A DNA stretch of 64,000 nt from Variovorax gracilis (GCF_030317115.1 NZ_JASZYF010000004.1:331225-395224), one strand, 5' to 3'. Numbered from the stretch's first letter, positions 27,852-36,678 are shown. Translations and numbers: made by a program. The notes: generated from the sequence alone by a model not told the origin.

Positions 27852-28016
27852 GGGTTGGTATCTTTTTGATAGCACTTCGTGCCCATGGAATGGGCACATC
27901 AGGGGCGTTTTGTCACAAAGCCGGTATATTGTGACTCAGTGCGTCGTGTGCAAGCCCTTCGGGCGCGCATCATGTCCTGGTCTTTCCGTGGTTCTCTTTT
28001 CTCGAGGAGGCGTGTG

Positions 28017-28574
28017 GTGAAGGTCTTGAAGCTGTCGGCCCAAGGGCTGCCCCAATCGTGGATTTCGCTCGAACAAGCGGTGATCCACTATGCCTCCGAC
28101 GAGGTTCGCTGGGAGGTGGGCGCGCAGGTCGCGGTGTTCAGGGGCGGTCACAACGCCGTCACCGGCCAGCAGTCGCAGATTGCCATCAACAGCATCATCG
28201 GCACCAAGGGCGTGCCGCGCATCAATCCCTTCACCCAGCGGCCCGGGCTCACCAACAGCAAGCTGTTTGCGCGCGACCGGAATGTCTGCGCCTATTGCGG
28301 CGGCCATTTCCACGAGGAAGAACTGACGCGCGAGCACATCATCCCGTTCGCGCAGAAGGGCATCGACACCTGGATGAACGTGGTCACGGCCTGCCGGCCC
28401 TGCAACCACCGCAAGAGCAGCCGCACTCCCGAGCAAGCCGGCATGTCCCTGCTGTACGCCCCCTACGTGCCCAGCCTGTGGGAGGACTTCATCTTGCGCA
28501 ACCGCCGGATCCTGGCAGACCAGATGGAGTTCTTGATGGCCCACCTGCCGCAGAGTTCGCGGCTGCACGGGTAG
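28017..28574 (+). CDS. Stand-alone HNH endonuclease-domain protein
   Basis: A 185-residue protein. The HNH core begins with CAYCGG, continues TREHIIPFAQKG, and ends CRPCNHRKS, giving the catalytic His and two zinc-binding CxxC pairs. The GTG start at 28017 is chosen because GAGGAGG lies at 28004-28010; upstream in-frame codons lack a ribosome site. No restriction, phage or methyltransferase genes are nearby, so it is unlikely to be part of a visible defence island. The substrate is unknown. It is divergent from ribF. Confidence 0.85.
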   Translation: MKVLKLSAQGLPQSWISLEQAVIHYASDEVRWEVGAQVAVFRGGHNAVTGQQSQIAINSIIGTKGVPRINPFTQRPGLTNSKLFARDRNVCAYCGGHFHEEELTREHIIPFAQKGIDTWMNVVTACRPCNHRKSSRTPEQAGMSLLYAPYVPSLWEDFILRNRRILADQMEFLMAHLPQSSRLHG

Positions 28575-28581
28575 TCGCGGC

Positions 28582-29961
28582 TCAGTAGGTCAGTTCCAGC
28601 ACGCTGACTTCGCCTTGCGTGGCGGGCCAGGCCTGACCGGTCACGCGCTCCCCGTTGAATTCGGACTCCACGGCGCGGGGCGCGTCGCTCGGGAGCTTGA
28701 TCTTCGAGCTCGAGACGCCCGATCCCTTGGGCGGGACGCCCGGCAAAGCGGTCTGACCGTCGAAGCGCATGGTGTCGCGTTCGGCGTCGAAGTAGCCGCG
28801 AGGCCGGGTGAGGATCACCAGCGCGCGGGCATCGCGATCCGCCTCGGCAATGCGCTCGGGCCGAAGCTGGACCACGCCGCTGGAGCGTGGAAAGGGGCTG
28901 CGATAGATATGCGTGGTGGCGTAGCCAGGCGCGCTCAGGACGAATTCGTAGGACGTGTTCGATTGCGCCGCGAACGGCCCCCAGTGCCCGTCCTGTGCAA
29001 TGGTCTGCTCCCAAGCCGGCGGGCCGCGCCGCGTCCCGGTCGCGGTGTCCACGGCGAAGACTGCCAGGCGACCTCCGGTCAGCGGCAGGTTGTTGACGAA
29101 CGCGCCGCTGGCCTGATCGAGTGAATCGAGGCCGAGGCCGGTGACCTTGCCCGACAGGACGATCTGCGATTCGGGCGCCGGTTGGAGCGTGCGCGGGGCT
29201 TCGCCGGTCAGGAAGCGCCAGGTGGCATCGAAGGCGGCTGGCGAGAAAGAGGTCTCGCGGTGGTCGACACGCGGCAGCACCACATTGGTCGCGCCCTTGA
29301 GCGCCGGCCCGTCGAAGCCGATGTGGGTCGCCGTGCCCTTGGCGCCGATCCAGATGCCGTCAGGCTGCGCGTACTTGTCGTTGTTGTCCGAGCGAAGGGT
29401 CAGCCACTTCACGCCGGGCGTGACCTCGTCTCCATTGCCGTTCTTGGGCGCATTGAGTTGCTGCATGAACGGGCTCAGCCCCGAGAACTCGCTGCGCTCG
29501 CGCAGGCCTTTTACCGCCCAGATGCCATGCGCGGGGTTCCCGCCCAGCACCACGTGGCTCACGACCTGGTCGCCGCCACCGTTCTGCACGTAGTTGCGGA
29601 TGGTGTTGCCGCCACGCGAATTGCCGATCAGGATGACCTTGCTCGCACCGGTGGACTTGAGCACGTGGTCGACTTGCACTTTCAGGAAAGCCATCGATTC
29701 GGCGGTCGAACTGCGTCCCGGCTGGGCGACCGTGTCGTCGTCGCGAGCCAGTGGAAAGGGCTGGTCGACCGCGAAGAGCCGCTCACGCGGCCAGCCGTTG
29801 GACTCGAAGCGCCAGATCGTCGTCTGCCACAGCGCTGCCGAATCGCCGTTCCCATGCATGAACACGATCGGGGGACGCTCCTGGGTCAGGGGTGCTGTGG
29901 TGCAGGCTGCGAGCATGGTGGTGGCGAGGCCAATGGCAATCAAATGGCGGCGAGTGTGCAT
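28582..29961 (-). CDS. Lipoprotein alpha/beta hydrolase (esterase/lipase-like)
   Basis: A 459-residue predicted lipoprotein with lipobox LAAC (C20). The alpha/beta-hydrolase domain has the oxyanion region VFMHGNGDSAALW and the nucleophile elbow GNSRGG (S115), with the histidine probably in RVDHRETSF. About 180 further C-terminal residues, beta-rich and of no family I know, follow (from about residue 270). It would be sorted to the outer or inner membrane by the lsp/Lol pathway. Polyester or acyl-ester hydrolysis is plausible but unproven. It lies downstream of the terminator of the acyl-CoA dehydrogenase genes. Confidence 0.8.
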   Translation of the reverse strand: MHTRRHLIAIGLATTMLAACTTAPLTQERPPIVFMHGNGDSAALWQTTIWRFESNGWPRERLFAVDQPFPLARDDDTVAQPGRSSTAESMAFLKVQVDHVLKSTGASKVILIGNSRGGNTIRNYVQNGGGDQVVSHVVLGGNPAHGIWAVKGLRERSEFSGLSPFMQQLNAPKNGNGDEVTPGVKWLTLRSDNNDKYAQPDGIWIGAKGTATHIGFDGPALKGATNVVLPRVDHRETSFSPAAFDATWRFLTGEAPRTLQPAPESQIVLSGKVTGLGLDSLDQASGAFVNNLPLTGGRLAVFAVDTATGTRRGPPAWEQTIAQDGHWGPFAAQSNTSYEFVLSAPGYATTHIYRSPFPRSSGVVQLRPERIAEADRDARALVILTRPRGYFDAERDTMRFDGQTALPGVPPKGSGVSSSKIKLPSDAPRAVESEFNGERVTGQAWPATQGEVSVLELTY

Positions 29962-29973
29962 TGCAAATTCCGT

Positions 29974-30013
29974 CTAAAGAGAAACGCCCGTCAGCTTGAG
30001 GCCGACGGGCGTT
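29974..30013 (-). terminator. Rho-independent terminator after the acyl-CoA dehydrogenase pair
   Basis: On the minus strand, AACGCCCGTC (30013-30004) pairs with GACGGGCGTT (29992-29983), followed by TTTCTCTTT. It lies 32 bases after the stop of the smaller acyl-CoA dehydrogenase and just before the lipoprotein hydrolase start, separating the two units. Confidence 0.85.
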
Positions 30014-30044
30014 GCGTGCTATCGGAAGCGACTGCGGGTCGACG

Positions 30045-31160
30045 TCAGGCGAAGACCCCAGCGGTGTCCTGCATGCGCGCCGACACCTCGCCCAGGTGGT
30101 GCAGGGTGTCGCCGAAGGTCATTTCCAGTTGCGTCAGCTTCTTGAAGTAGTGACTCACGATGTACTCGTCGGTCACGCCGATGCCGCCGTGCAGTTGCAC
30201 GGCCTGCTGCCCGACGAAGCGCATCGAGACGCCCAACTGGTACTTCGCGCGGGCCAGCGCCTGGCGACGCTCCGCGGCCGGTGCGTTGAGCTTCAGGCTC
30301 GCGTAGTAGCTCATCGAACGCGCGAGTTCGAGCTGCATCTTCATGTCGGCGACGCGGTGGCGCAGCGCCTGGAAGGTCGCGATAGCCACGCCGAACTGCT
30401 TGCGTGTGTTCATGTACTCGACGGTGATCGCGAGCGTCTTGTCCATCACGCCCACGGCTTCCGCGCAGGTCGCGGCGATGCCGATGTCGACGGCATGTTC
30501 GAGTGCCGGGAGTCCATCGAGGCTGACGAGCGTGGCGGCCGCCTTGTCGAAAACCACTTCGGCCGCGCGGCTGCCGTCCTGCGTGCCGTAGCCGCGAGCG
30601 GCGACGCCGTCGGCGGCGCGCTCCACGAGGAAGAGGGCGATCTTGCCGTCCACCTGCGCGGGAACGATGAAGGCATCCGCCTCGTCACCGGCTGGGACGA
30701 GGCTCTTGGTGCCGCTCAACGCCCAGCCGTCGCCGGCCTTCGCCGCGCTGGCTTCGCACACGTCGAGGCGGTAGCGCGCCTTGCGTTCCTGGTAGGCGAG
30801 CACCACCATCGCCTGTCCGCCGGCGATGCGCGGCAGCCAGTTGTCCTTGGTGTCCTCGTCGGCATGGCCGGCCAGCACCGCGCCCGCGATGAAGGATTGC
30901 GCAAGCGGCTCGAGCACGATGCCGCGGCCGAGCTCTTCCATCACGACCATGCCTTCGACGGGTCCCATGCCCAGACCGCCCTCGTCTTCCGGGATGTACA
31001 GGCCGCCCAGGCCGAGTTCGGCCAGTTCGTCCCAAGCTTCACGGGAGAAGCCGCCTGCCGCCTCGGTAGCCTGGCGGCGCTCGAAGCCGTAGCCCTTTTC
31101 GACCCATTTGGCGACCGCGTCGCGAAGTTGTTGCTGGTCGTCGCTGAAATTGAAGTCCAT
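30045..31160 (-). CDS. Acyl-CoA dehydrogenase, PimD-like small subunit
   Basis: A 371-residue acyl-CoA dehydrogenase-fold protein. The N-terminal helical domain begins MDFNFSDDQQQLRDAV, and the C-terminal part contains QAVQLHGGIGVTDEY. It lacks the usual terminal YEGT-type motif with the catalytic Glu. It resembles the small subunit of pimeloyl-CoA dehydrogenases, which act as heteromers with a larger partner. The partner gene lies 24 bases upstream. A role in CoA-ester beta-oxidation of dicarboxylic or cyclic acids is inferred. Confidence 0.87.
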   Translation of the reverse strand: MDFNFSDDQQQLRDAVAKWVEKGYGFERRQATEAAGGFSREAWDELAELGLGGLYIPEDEGGLGMGPVEGMVVMEELGRGIVLEPLAQSFIAGAVLAGHADEDTKDNWLPRIAGGQAMVVLAYQERKARYRLDVCEASAAKAGDGWALSGTKSLVPAGDEADAFIVPAQVDGKIALFLVERAADGVAARGYGTQDGSRAAEVVFDKAAATLVSLDGLPALEHAVDIGIAATCAEAVGVMDKTLAITVEYMNTRKQFGVAIATFQALRHRVADMKMQLELARSMSYYASLKLNAPAAERRQALARAKYQLGVSMRFVGQQAVQLHGGIGVTDEYIVSHYFKKLTQLEMTFGDTLHHLGEVSARMQDTAGVFA

Positions 31161-31184
31161 TGCTTGATCCTTGTTTGCCTGCGC

Positions 31185-32366
31185 TCAGCCCAAGACCGTC
31201 TGGGCGACGATGTTGCGTTGGACTTCGTTGCTGCCGCCGTAGATGGTGGTCTTGCGCATGTTGAAGTAGGTGGACGACAGCGGAGCCAGTTGCGGATGAC
31301 CGCCCGGGAAGTTGCCTTGCCAGCCTGCTTCCATCGCCTCGCGGACCAGCGGCAGGGAGTAGGGGCCGCCGGCGAGCATCATGAGTTCTGAATAGCGCTG
31401 CTGGATCTCGCTGCCCTTGATTTTCAGCAGGCCGGCGATATCGAGCGAGTTCTTGCCCGAGGTGGCGGCGGAGAGCACGCGCAGCACCAGCATCTCGAGC
31501 GCGACAACGTCGATCTCCAGCTTGGCGATCTCGTCGCGGAAGCGCTGGTCTTCCCAGACGCCTTCGCTCTTCGCGAGGCGCTTGAGACGCTCCAGCTCGC
31601 GCTTGGCGCGGTTCACGTCGGCGATGTTGGTCCGTTCGTGAGAGAGCAGGTGCTTCGCGTAGGTCCAGCCCTTGTTCTCTTCGCCGATGAGGTTCTCGGC
31701 GGGCACTTCGACGTTGTCGAACCAGACTTCGTTGACTTCGTGGCCGCCGTCGAGCAGCTTGATCGGACGCACGGTGACGCCGGGTGATTTCATGTCGATC
31801 AGCAGAAAGCTGATGCCTGTCTGGGGCTTGCCTTCATTGCTGGTGCGCACCAGGCAGAAAATCCATTCGCCGTACTGGCCGAGTGTGGTCCAGGTCTTCT
31901 GACCGTTGACGATGAACTTGTCGCCCTTGCGCTCGGCTTTGGTCTTGACCGAGGCCAGGTCGGAACCGGAGCCCGGTTCGCTGTAGCCCTGGCTCCACCA
32001 GACTTCGCCGCTGGCGATCCCGGGGAGGAAGCGCTTCTGCTGCTCGGCGTTGCCGTAGGCCATGATGACCGGGGCGACCATTACCGGGCCAAAGGGGATG
32101 ATCCGTGGTGCGCCGGCCAGTGCAGCTTCTTCCTCGAACAGGTGCTTTTCGACCGCCGTCCAGCCGGGGCCGCCGAATTCCTTGGGCCAGCCGTAGCCCA
32201 ACCAGCCCTTCTTGCCCAGGATCTTGGCCCAGCGCTGCAGATCGTCGCGCGTGAGTTCGAGTGCGTTGTGCACCTTGTGGGAAATTTCTGCGGGAAGGTT
32301 CTCTTTGACCCAGGCGCGAATCTCTTCGCGGAACTTCTGTTCTTCGGGCGTGAAGCTCAAATCCAT
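31185..32366 (-). CDS. Acyl-CoA dehydrogenase, PimC-like large subunit
   Basis: A 393-residue FAD-dependent acyl-CoA dehydrogenase subunit. It contains WWSQGYSEPGSGSDLAS (FAD/substrate region) and ends TTIYGGSNEVQRNIVAQ. The canonical Glu of YEGT is Gly here. A Glu in LLSHERTNIA (E244) lies where isovaleryl-CoA-type dehydrogenases keep their base. It probably forms a heterotetramer with the downstream small subunit, oxidising acyl-CoA to enoyl-CoA in the cytosol. A 16-bp palindrome at 32428-32443 lies over the probable promoter. Confidence 0.9.
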   Translation of the reverse strand: MDLSFTPEEQKFREEIRAWVKENLPAEISHKVHNALELTRDDLQRWAKILGKKGWLGYGWPKEFGGPGWTAVEKHLFEEEAALAGAPRIIPFGPVMVAPVIMAYGNAEQQKRFLPGIASGEVWWSQGYSEPGSGSDLASVKTKAERKGDKFIVNGQKTWTTLGQYGEWIFCLVRTSNEGKPQTGISFLLIDMKSPGVTVRPIKLLDGGHEVNEVWFDNVEVPAENLIGEENKGWTYAKHLLSHERTNIADVNRAKRELERLKRLAKSEGVWEDQRFRDEIAKLEIDVVALEMLVLRVLSAATSGKNSLDIAGLLKIKGSEIQQRYSELMMLAGGPYSLPLVREAMEAGWQGNFPGGHPQLAPLSSTYFNMRKTTIYGGSNEVQRNIVAQTVLG

Positions 32367-32427
32367 GCGTGCCTCGCTGTGTTGATCGACTGTCGCGGTT
32401 GCGGCCTGTCTTCGGAATGGGCAGTTT

Positions 32428-32443
32428 TAGCACGGTCGTGCTA
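32428..32443. promoter_or_regulatory. TAGCACG-GT-CGTGCTA operator, TetR-type
   Basis: A perfect 7+7 inverted repeat around GT lies 62 bases upstream of the large acyl-CoA dehydrogenase start and 67 bases upstream of purN. On the minus strand it falls between a TTGAAC and a TAAAAC element, where a repressor would block transcription. The form is typical of TetR-family sites controlling fatty-acid or CoA-ester genes. No TetR gene is in the window. Confidence 0.65.
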
Positions 32444-32509
32444 GTTCAAGGTGTCCGCGCGGCGACAAACCCGGCCTCGGGGAAACGAGCACAGATAATC
32501 CCGCGTCCC

Positions 32510-33094
32510 ATGAAAAACATTGTGATCCTGATCTCCGGCAGCGGCTCGAACATGGCTGCCATCGTCCGGGCTGCCGACAAAGAGCGATGGGCTGCGCGCT
32601 TCGGTGCGCACGTCGCAGCGGTCATCAGCAACAAGGCGGACGCACAGGGGCTGGCGATCGCACGCGAGCACGGCATCGCGACCGCAGTGGTCTCGCACAA
32701 GGACTTTTCGACGCGAGAAGACTTTGATGCGGCGTTGGCCCACGCCATCGACGCGTATTCGCCGACGCTGGTGGTGCTCGCGGGATTCATGCGGATCCTG
32801 ACGCCCGGCTTCGTGAAGCGCTATGAGCGTCGGCTTCTCAACATTCATCCTTCACTCCTGCCTGCCTTTCCGGGGCTGAACACCCATCGGCGCGCCATCG
32901 AGGCGGGTTGCCGCGTGGCCGGAGTGACCGTGCACGAGGTCACCGTCGAACTCGACCACGGGCCCATCCTTGCGCAAGCGGCCGTGCCCGTCATGGCCGA
33001 TGACACTGAAGAACGCCTCGCAGCGCGCGTTTTGGCGCAGGAACATAGGGTTTACCCGCAAGCCATTGCTGCATGGCTCTTGGAAACAAACTGA
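32510..33094 (+). CDS. purN: Phosphoribosylglycinamide formyltransferase 1
   Basis: A 194-residue enzyme of purine synthesis transferring formyl from 10-formyl-THF to GAR. Visible are the phosphate loop VILISGSGSNM (residues 4-14), the active-site stretch NIHPSLLPAFPGLNTH and EVTVELDHGPILAQ. Length is near the usual 200-220. It starts at ATG 32510 with little upstream signal, divergent from the acyl-CoA dehydrogenase genes. It converges on the DUF1653 gene. Confidence 0.95.
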   Translation: MKNIVILISGSGSNMAAIVRAADKERWAARFGAHVAAVISNKADAQGLAIAREHGIATAVVSHKDFSTREDFDAALAHAIDAYSPTLVVLAGFMRILTPGFVKRYERRLLNIHPSLLPAFPGLNTHRRAIEAGCRVAGVTVHEVTVELDHGPILAQAAVPVMADDTEERLAARVLAQEHRVYPQAIAAWLLETN

Positions 33095-33116
33095 CACAAT
33101 CTGCGCTTCGATACTT

Positions 33117-33371
33117 CTAGTCGAGTTTGACGAAGCGCAACTGTGACGAGCCTCCCACCTCCACGGTCTCCCCGAACATCGCCGCGGGTCTTACCCACAA
33201 CCCGCCCTGGCCGTAGAGCGCCCGGTAGAGGGTCATCGGCTCGAGCGTTTCGCTATGGCGCACCGTGCCGAGCACTTCGTACTCGCCGCCCTTGTAGTGG
33301 CGGTAGCGGCCGGGCGGCGTTTCGATCAGGGGCGGAAGGTCGTCGTCTGTCACTTTGGGTTTTTCCTTCAT
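33117..33371 (-). CDS. DUF1653 domain-containing protein
   Basis: An 84-residue protein that is almost entirely the DUF1653 domain: GRYRHYKGGEYEVLG, then HSETLEPMTLYRALYG and WVRPAAMFGE. The function of the family is unknown. The ATG at 33371 is assumed. A GTG at 33353 preceded by AAGGA would give a start closer to the domain and is an alternative. The gene is divergent from the M48 protease with only 17 bases between the start codons. Confidence 0.85.
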   Translation of the reverse strand: MKEKPKVTDDDLPPLIETPPGRYRHYKGGEYEVLGTVRHSETLEPMTLYRALYGQGGLWVRPAAMFGETVEVGGSSQLRFVKLD

Positions 33372-33388
33372 TAGGGTGAAAGGTCGGG

Positions 33389-35248
33389 ATGGATCGCGCG
33401 GACTTTGTTCATCTCGTGCGGCTGAGCGAGCATGCCAGTGCGGACGACAGCACAGGCTACCGGCGCGGAGTGGCCGCCTTTGCCGCATTGGGCTATCTGT
33501 GGGTGATCGCTTGCCTGGCGTTGGCGGTCGGCATCATCGCCTGGGTCGTGGTCTCGCTGGGACAGGGAACTCGATTCAGCGTGGCACGGGGCTGGCTCCT
33601 GCTTTTTGCGCTTGGCCTGCTGTGGGCCACGCTGCGTGCGCTCTGGGTTCGCTTCGACGAACCCGAAGGGGTCGCGCTGGAGCGCGAGGACGCGCCCGCG
33701 CTGTTCGAGGCACTTGACCGGATCCGCGCCAAGATCGACGGGCCGCCAGTCCACCGCGTCTATCTCGACAGCGATTTCAACGCCAGCATCCGCCAGTTGC
33801 CGCGCTTCGGCCTTTTCGGCGGAGCGGTCAACCACCTCAGCGTGGGGCTTCCGCTTCTCATGGCACTCGACCGGCGCCGCCTGCTGTCGGTGCTGGCGCA
33901 CGAGTACGGCCATCTGCGGGGCAACCACGGAAAGCTGAGTGCCTGGATCTACCGAACCCGTCTTTCATGGCTCAAGTTGGATGCGAGCTTCCAGCGCGAC
34001 GACGGTGTGATGGCGTTCGCATCGCAAGCCTTTTTTCGCTGGTACTTTCCGCGCTTTGCCGCCAAGACCTTCGCGCTCGCGCGGCAGGATGAGTACGAGG
34101 CTGATCGGGTCGCCGCGCGTCTTCTCGGCACGCGCGTCGTTGCCGGCGCGCTGACCGAGATCGCGGTCAAGGGCTCCTGGTACGCGGAGGAATTCTGGCC
34201 GTCCCACTGGTCGCGCGCCGTCGATGAGCCGTTGCCCATCGGGCCCTTCACGGCCATGGCGCAGAGACTCTGTGCTCCTGTCGATGTCGACTTTGCGCGC
34301 ACCGCACTGCGCAGTGCGCTGCGCAGCGTCAGCGACGTCGATGACACTCACCCCGTGCTGCGCGACCGGCTGGAAGCGCTCGAGGAAAAGGCGGCATTGC
34401 CCTCATGGTCGGAGAAATCGGCGCTCGCCCTTCTGGCGGATGCGCCGAAGTGGACGGCCCATTTCGATGCGGAATGGCGCCGGGCCCATGCGAATGACTG
34501 GAAGCAGCATCACGCGTACCTTGTGCGCGTACGCGAACGGGTCGGTGCGCTGGCGGCCAGTGCCGGGCGCAACAACGCCGACGAAATGGTCGAGTGGGCC
34601 GATTGTTCGCGCCGCGTCGATGCGGCGGCGGACGTGCGCGGCATCTACGAACGCGCATTGGAGATGACCGCGAATCACCCCGGCGCATTGCGAGGTCTCG
34701 CACAGATGCTGCCGGCCAAGGATCGGACGGCGCGCATTGAGGTGCTGGAGAAACTGCACGAATCGAGCACGGCCAGCCGCTGGTGGGCCGCCAAGACCGC
34801 GGTCTCGCTGCTCGAGGACCCAGATACCGGCGCGCACGACGAGCGAGCGCTCAGGCTCTGGCGCGAACGGGCGAAAACGGCGGAAGAGGCCGAGCAGCGC
34901 GCGTGGGAGGAAATCACCGCGACGCCCTACTTCAGCCAGATCGCCCGCCATGACCTCAGCGAGTTCGAGTTGGGCGAACTGCGCGCGGACCTGGTGCGCT
35001 GCAGCGCGATTTCCCGGGCGTGGGTGGTTCGCAAGAACCTGCGCGAATTCCCGTGGCGGCGCGCCTACGTGGTGTTCCTGGAGTTGCCCATGCTTGCCGA
35101 TGAGGAGCGCTGGAATCTTTGCCGGCAACTGGAGCACACCCTGAGCCTTCCCGGCGCCGTGCTGGTGCTTTGGGCGGGGCATTCGCCCACGCTCGCCGAA
35201 ATCGAGCGCCAGGCCTTCGAGCCGATCTGGACGCGCACCGCCATCTAG
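33389..35248 (+). CDS. M48-family membrane zinc metalloprotease
   Basis: A 619-residue protein with two N-terminal membrane segments (about residues 28-56 and 68-86). The zinc-protease motif is VLAHEYGHLRGNH, and a third ligand lies in the downstream helix RQDEYEADRVAARLLG, as in HtpX/Ste24-like M48 peptidases. A long alpha-helical C-terminal part (about 300-619) with no clear motif looks TPR-like in places (RGIYERALEMTANHPGALRGLAQML). It may degrade misfolded membrane proteins. It is followed 28 bases later by the RsmB-like gene. Confidence 0.85.
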   Translation: MDRADFVHLVRLSEHASADDSTGYRRGVAAFAALGYLWVIACLALAVGIIAWVVVSLGQGTRFSVARGWLLLFALGLLWATLRALWVRFDEPEGVALEREDAPALFEALDRIRAKIDGPPVHRVYLDSDFNASIRQLPRFGLFGGAVNHLSVGLPLLMALDRRRLLSVLAHEYGHLRGNHGKLSAWIYRTRLSWLKLDASFQRDDGVMAFASQAFFRWYFPRFAAKTFALARQDEYEADRVAARLLGTRVVAGALTEIAVKGSWYAEEFWPSHWSRAVDEPLPIGPFTAMAQRLCAPVDVDFARTALRSALRSVSDVDDTHPVLRDRLEALEEKAALPSWSEKSALALLADAPKWTAHFDAEWRRAHANDWKQHHAYLVRVRERVGALAASAGRNNADEMVEWADCSRRVDAAADVRGIYERALEMTANHPGALRGLAQMLPAKDRTARIEVLEKLHESSTASRWWAAKTAVSLLEDPDTGAHDERALRLWRERAKTAEEAEQRAWEEITATPYFSQIARHDLSEFELGELRADLVRCSAISRAWVVRKNLREFPWRRAYVVFLELPMLADEERWNLCRQLEHTLSLPGAVLVLWAGHSPTLAEIERQAFEPIWTRTAI

Positions 35249-35276
35249 GGTCGGCCGGCGGCTGAGACAATGGGGG

Positions 35277-36548
35277 ATGCACCCCAAAGCCCTTCTCGAG
35301 GCCAGCGCCGACCTGGTCGGCCTCGTCCTGAAATTCGATCACCCGGCCGATCAGGTCGTTTCCCGCTTTTTCCGCGACCATCGCGAACTGGGGCCGCGCG
35401 AGCGCGCCACGCTGGCCGAGACGGTCTACACCGTGTTGCGCAAGAAGCTGCTCTTCGACCATCTTTCCCCGTCGGGCAGCGGCCCGAAAGAGCGTCGGAT
35501 GGCGATCCTCGGCTTCCACGGCCCTCGCGACTTCCTGAAGAGTGCGCTCAACGACACCGAAAAGCGCTGGCTCGACAACTGCGACGCCGTCAAGCAGGAC
35601 GATCTGCTCGAACGCCACCGCCACAACCTGCCTGAATGGCTGGTCGCGCCGCTCAAGGCGCAACTGGGCGACCAGTTCTGGCCGCTGGTGGAAAGCCTGC
35701 AGCAGCCGGCGCCGCTTGACCTGCGCGTCAATGCGCTCACCGACAAGCGGCCTGAAGTGCAAAAGGAGTTGGCCCTGGCCTCCATCAAGGCCGTTCCCAC
35801 GCCGTTCTCGCCCTGGGGGCTTCGGATTGACGGAAAGCCGGCACTTACCAAGCTCGACGCGTTCGCTCGTGGCGCGGTCGAGGTGCAGGACGAGGGCTCC
35901 CAACTGCTGGCCCTGCTGCTTGACGCCAAGCGTGGCGAGATGGTGGTCGATTTTTGCGCCGGCGCCGGAGGAAAGACGCTGGCTATCGGCGCCACGATGC
36001 GCAATACCGGCCGTCTCTACGCTTTCGACACCTCGGCGCACCGTCTCGACGCCCTCAAGCCAAGGCTTGCTCGCAGCAAGTTGTCGAATGTTCACCCCGC
36101 GGCCATCGCCCACGAGCGCGACGACCGCATCAAGCGGCTTGCCGGCAAGATCGACCGGGTGCTGGTGGACGCGCCTTGTTCGGGCCTCGGTACGCTGAGG
36201 CGCAATCCCGACCTGAAGTGGCGCCAGTCGTCTCAATCGGTCCTGGAACTCACTGCCAAACAGACCGCAATCCTGCAGAGTGCCTCTCGCCTGGTGAAAT
36301 CCGGCGGGCGGTTGGTTTACGCGACCTGCAGCGTGCTGCCGGAGGAAAACGAGGCGATTGCCGAGGCTTTCGGCGCGGCCAATCCGGATTTCGAGGCAGC
36401 GGATGCGGCAGACGTGCTGGAAGGCCTGAAAGTCCCCGGCGCAGAGGCGCTTTGCGCGGGCGGCGAGGGCGGCAGGCGCTACCTGCGGCTCTGGCCGCAT
36501 CGCCATGCGACTGACGGCTTCTTTGCTGCGGTATGGAACCGGAAGTAG
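35277..36548 (+). CDS. RsmB/NOP2-family RNA (cytosine-5-)methyltransferase
   Basis: A 423-residue SAM-dependent RNA m5C methyltransferase. The SAM loop is VVDFCAGAGGKTLAIG. Catalytic cysteines lie in DAPCSGLGTLRRNPDLKW and YATCSVLPEENE. The first 140 residues form an N-terminal helical domain like that of RsmB. The target, 16S rRNA C967 or another site, cannot be settled by sequence. The gene ends shortly before the desaturase promoter region. Confidence 0.9.
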   Translation: MHPKALLEASADLVGLVLKFDHPADQVVSRFFRDHRELGPRERATLAETVYTVLRKKLLFDHLSPSGSGPKERRMAILGFHGPRDFLKSALNDTEKRWLDNCDAVKQDDLLERHRHNLPEWLVAPLKAQLGDQFWPLVESLQQPAPLDLRVNALTDKRPEVQKELALASIKAVPTPFSPWGLRIDGKPALTKLDAFARGAVEVQDEGSQLLALLLDAKRGEMVVDFCAGAGGKTLAIGATMRNTGRLYAFDTSAHRLDALKPRLARSKLSNVHPAAIAHERDDRIKRLAGKIDRVLVDAPCSGLGTLRRNPDLKWRQSSQSVLELTAKQTAILQSASRLVKSGGRLVYATCSVLPEENEAIAEAFGAANPDFEAADAADVLEGLKVPGAEALCAGGEGGRRYLRLWPHRHATDGFFAAVWNRK

Positions 36549-36678
36549 GGACGAAGCTCCAAAGAGTTCGAAAACTTGCGATATATCAAGGATTTAGCCC
36601 CCTTTTAAGGGTCAAACCTTTAAAATCGCGGATTACCTGAAGGCTGCACCTTCGTGTGGCCATGGAGTACCGAACTCA

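Noticed and set aside
36600..36611. CCCTT-TT-AAGGG before the desaturase gene
   Set aside because: The arms are only five bases and I know no regulator with such a site. It remains a remark in the desaturase entry.
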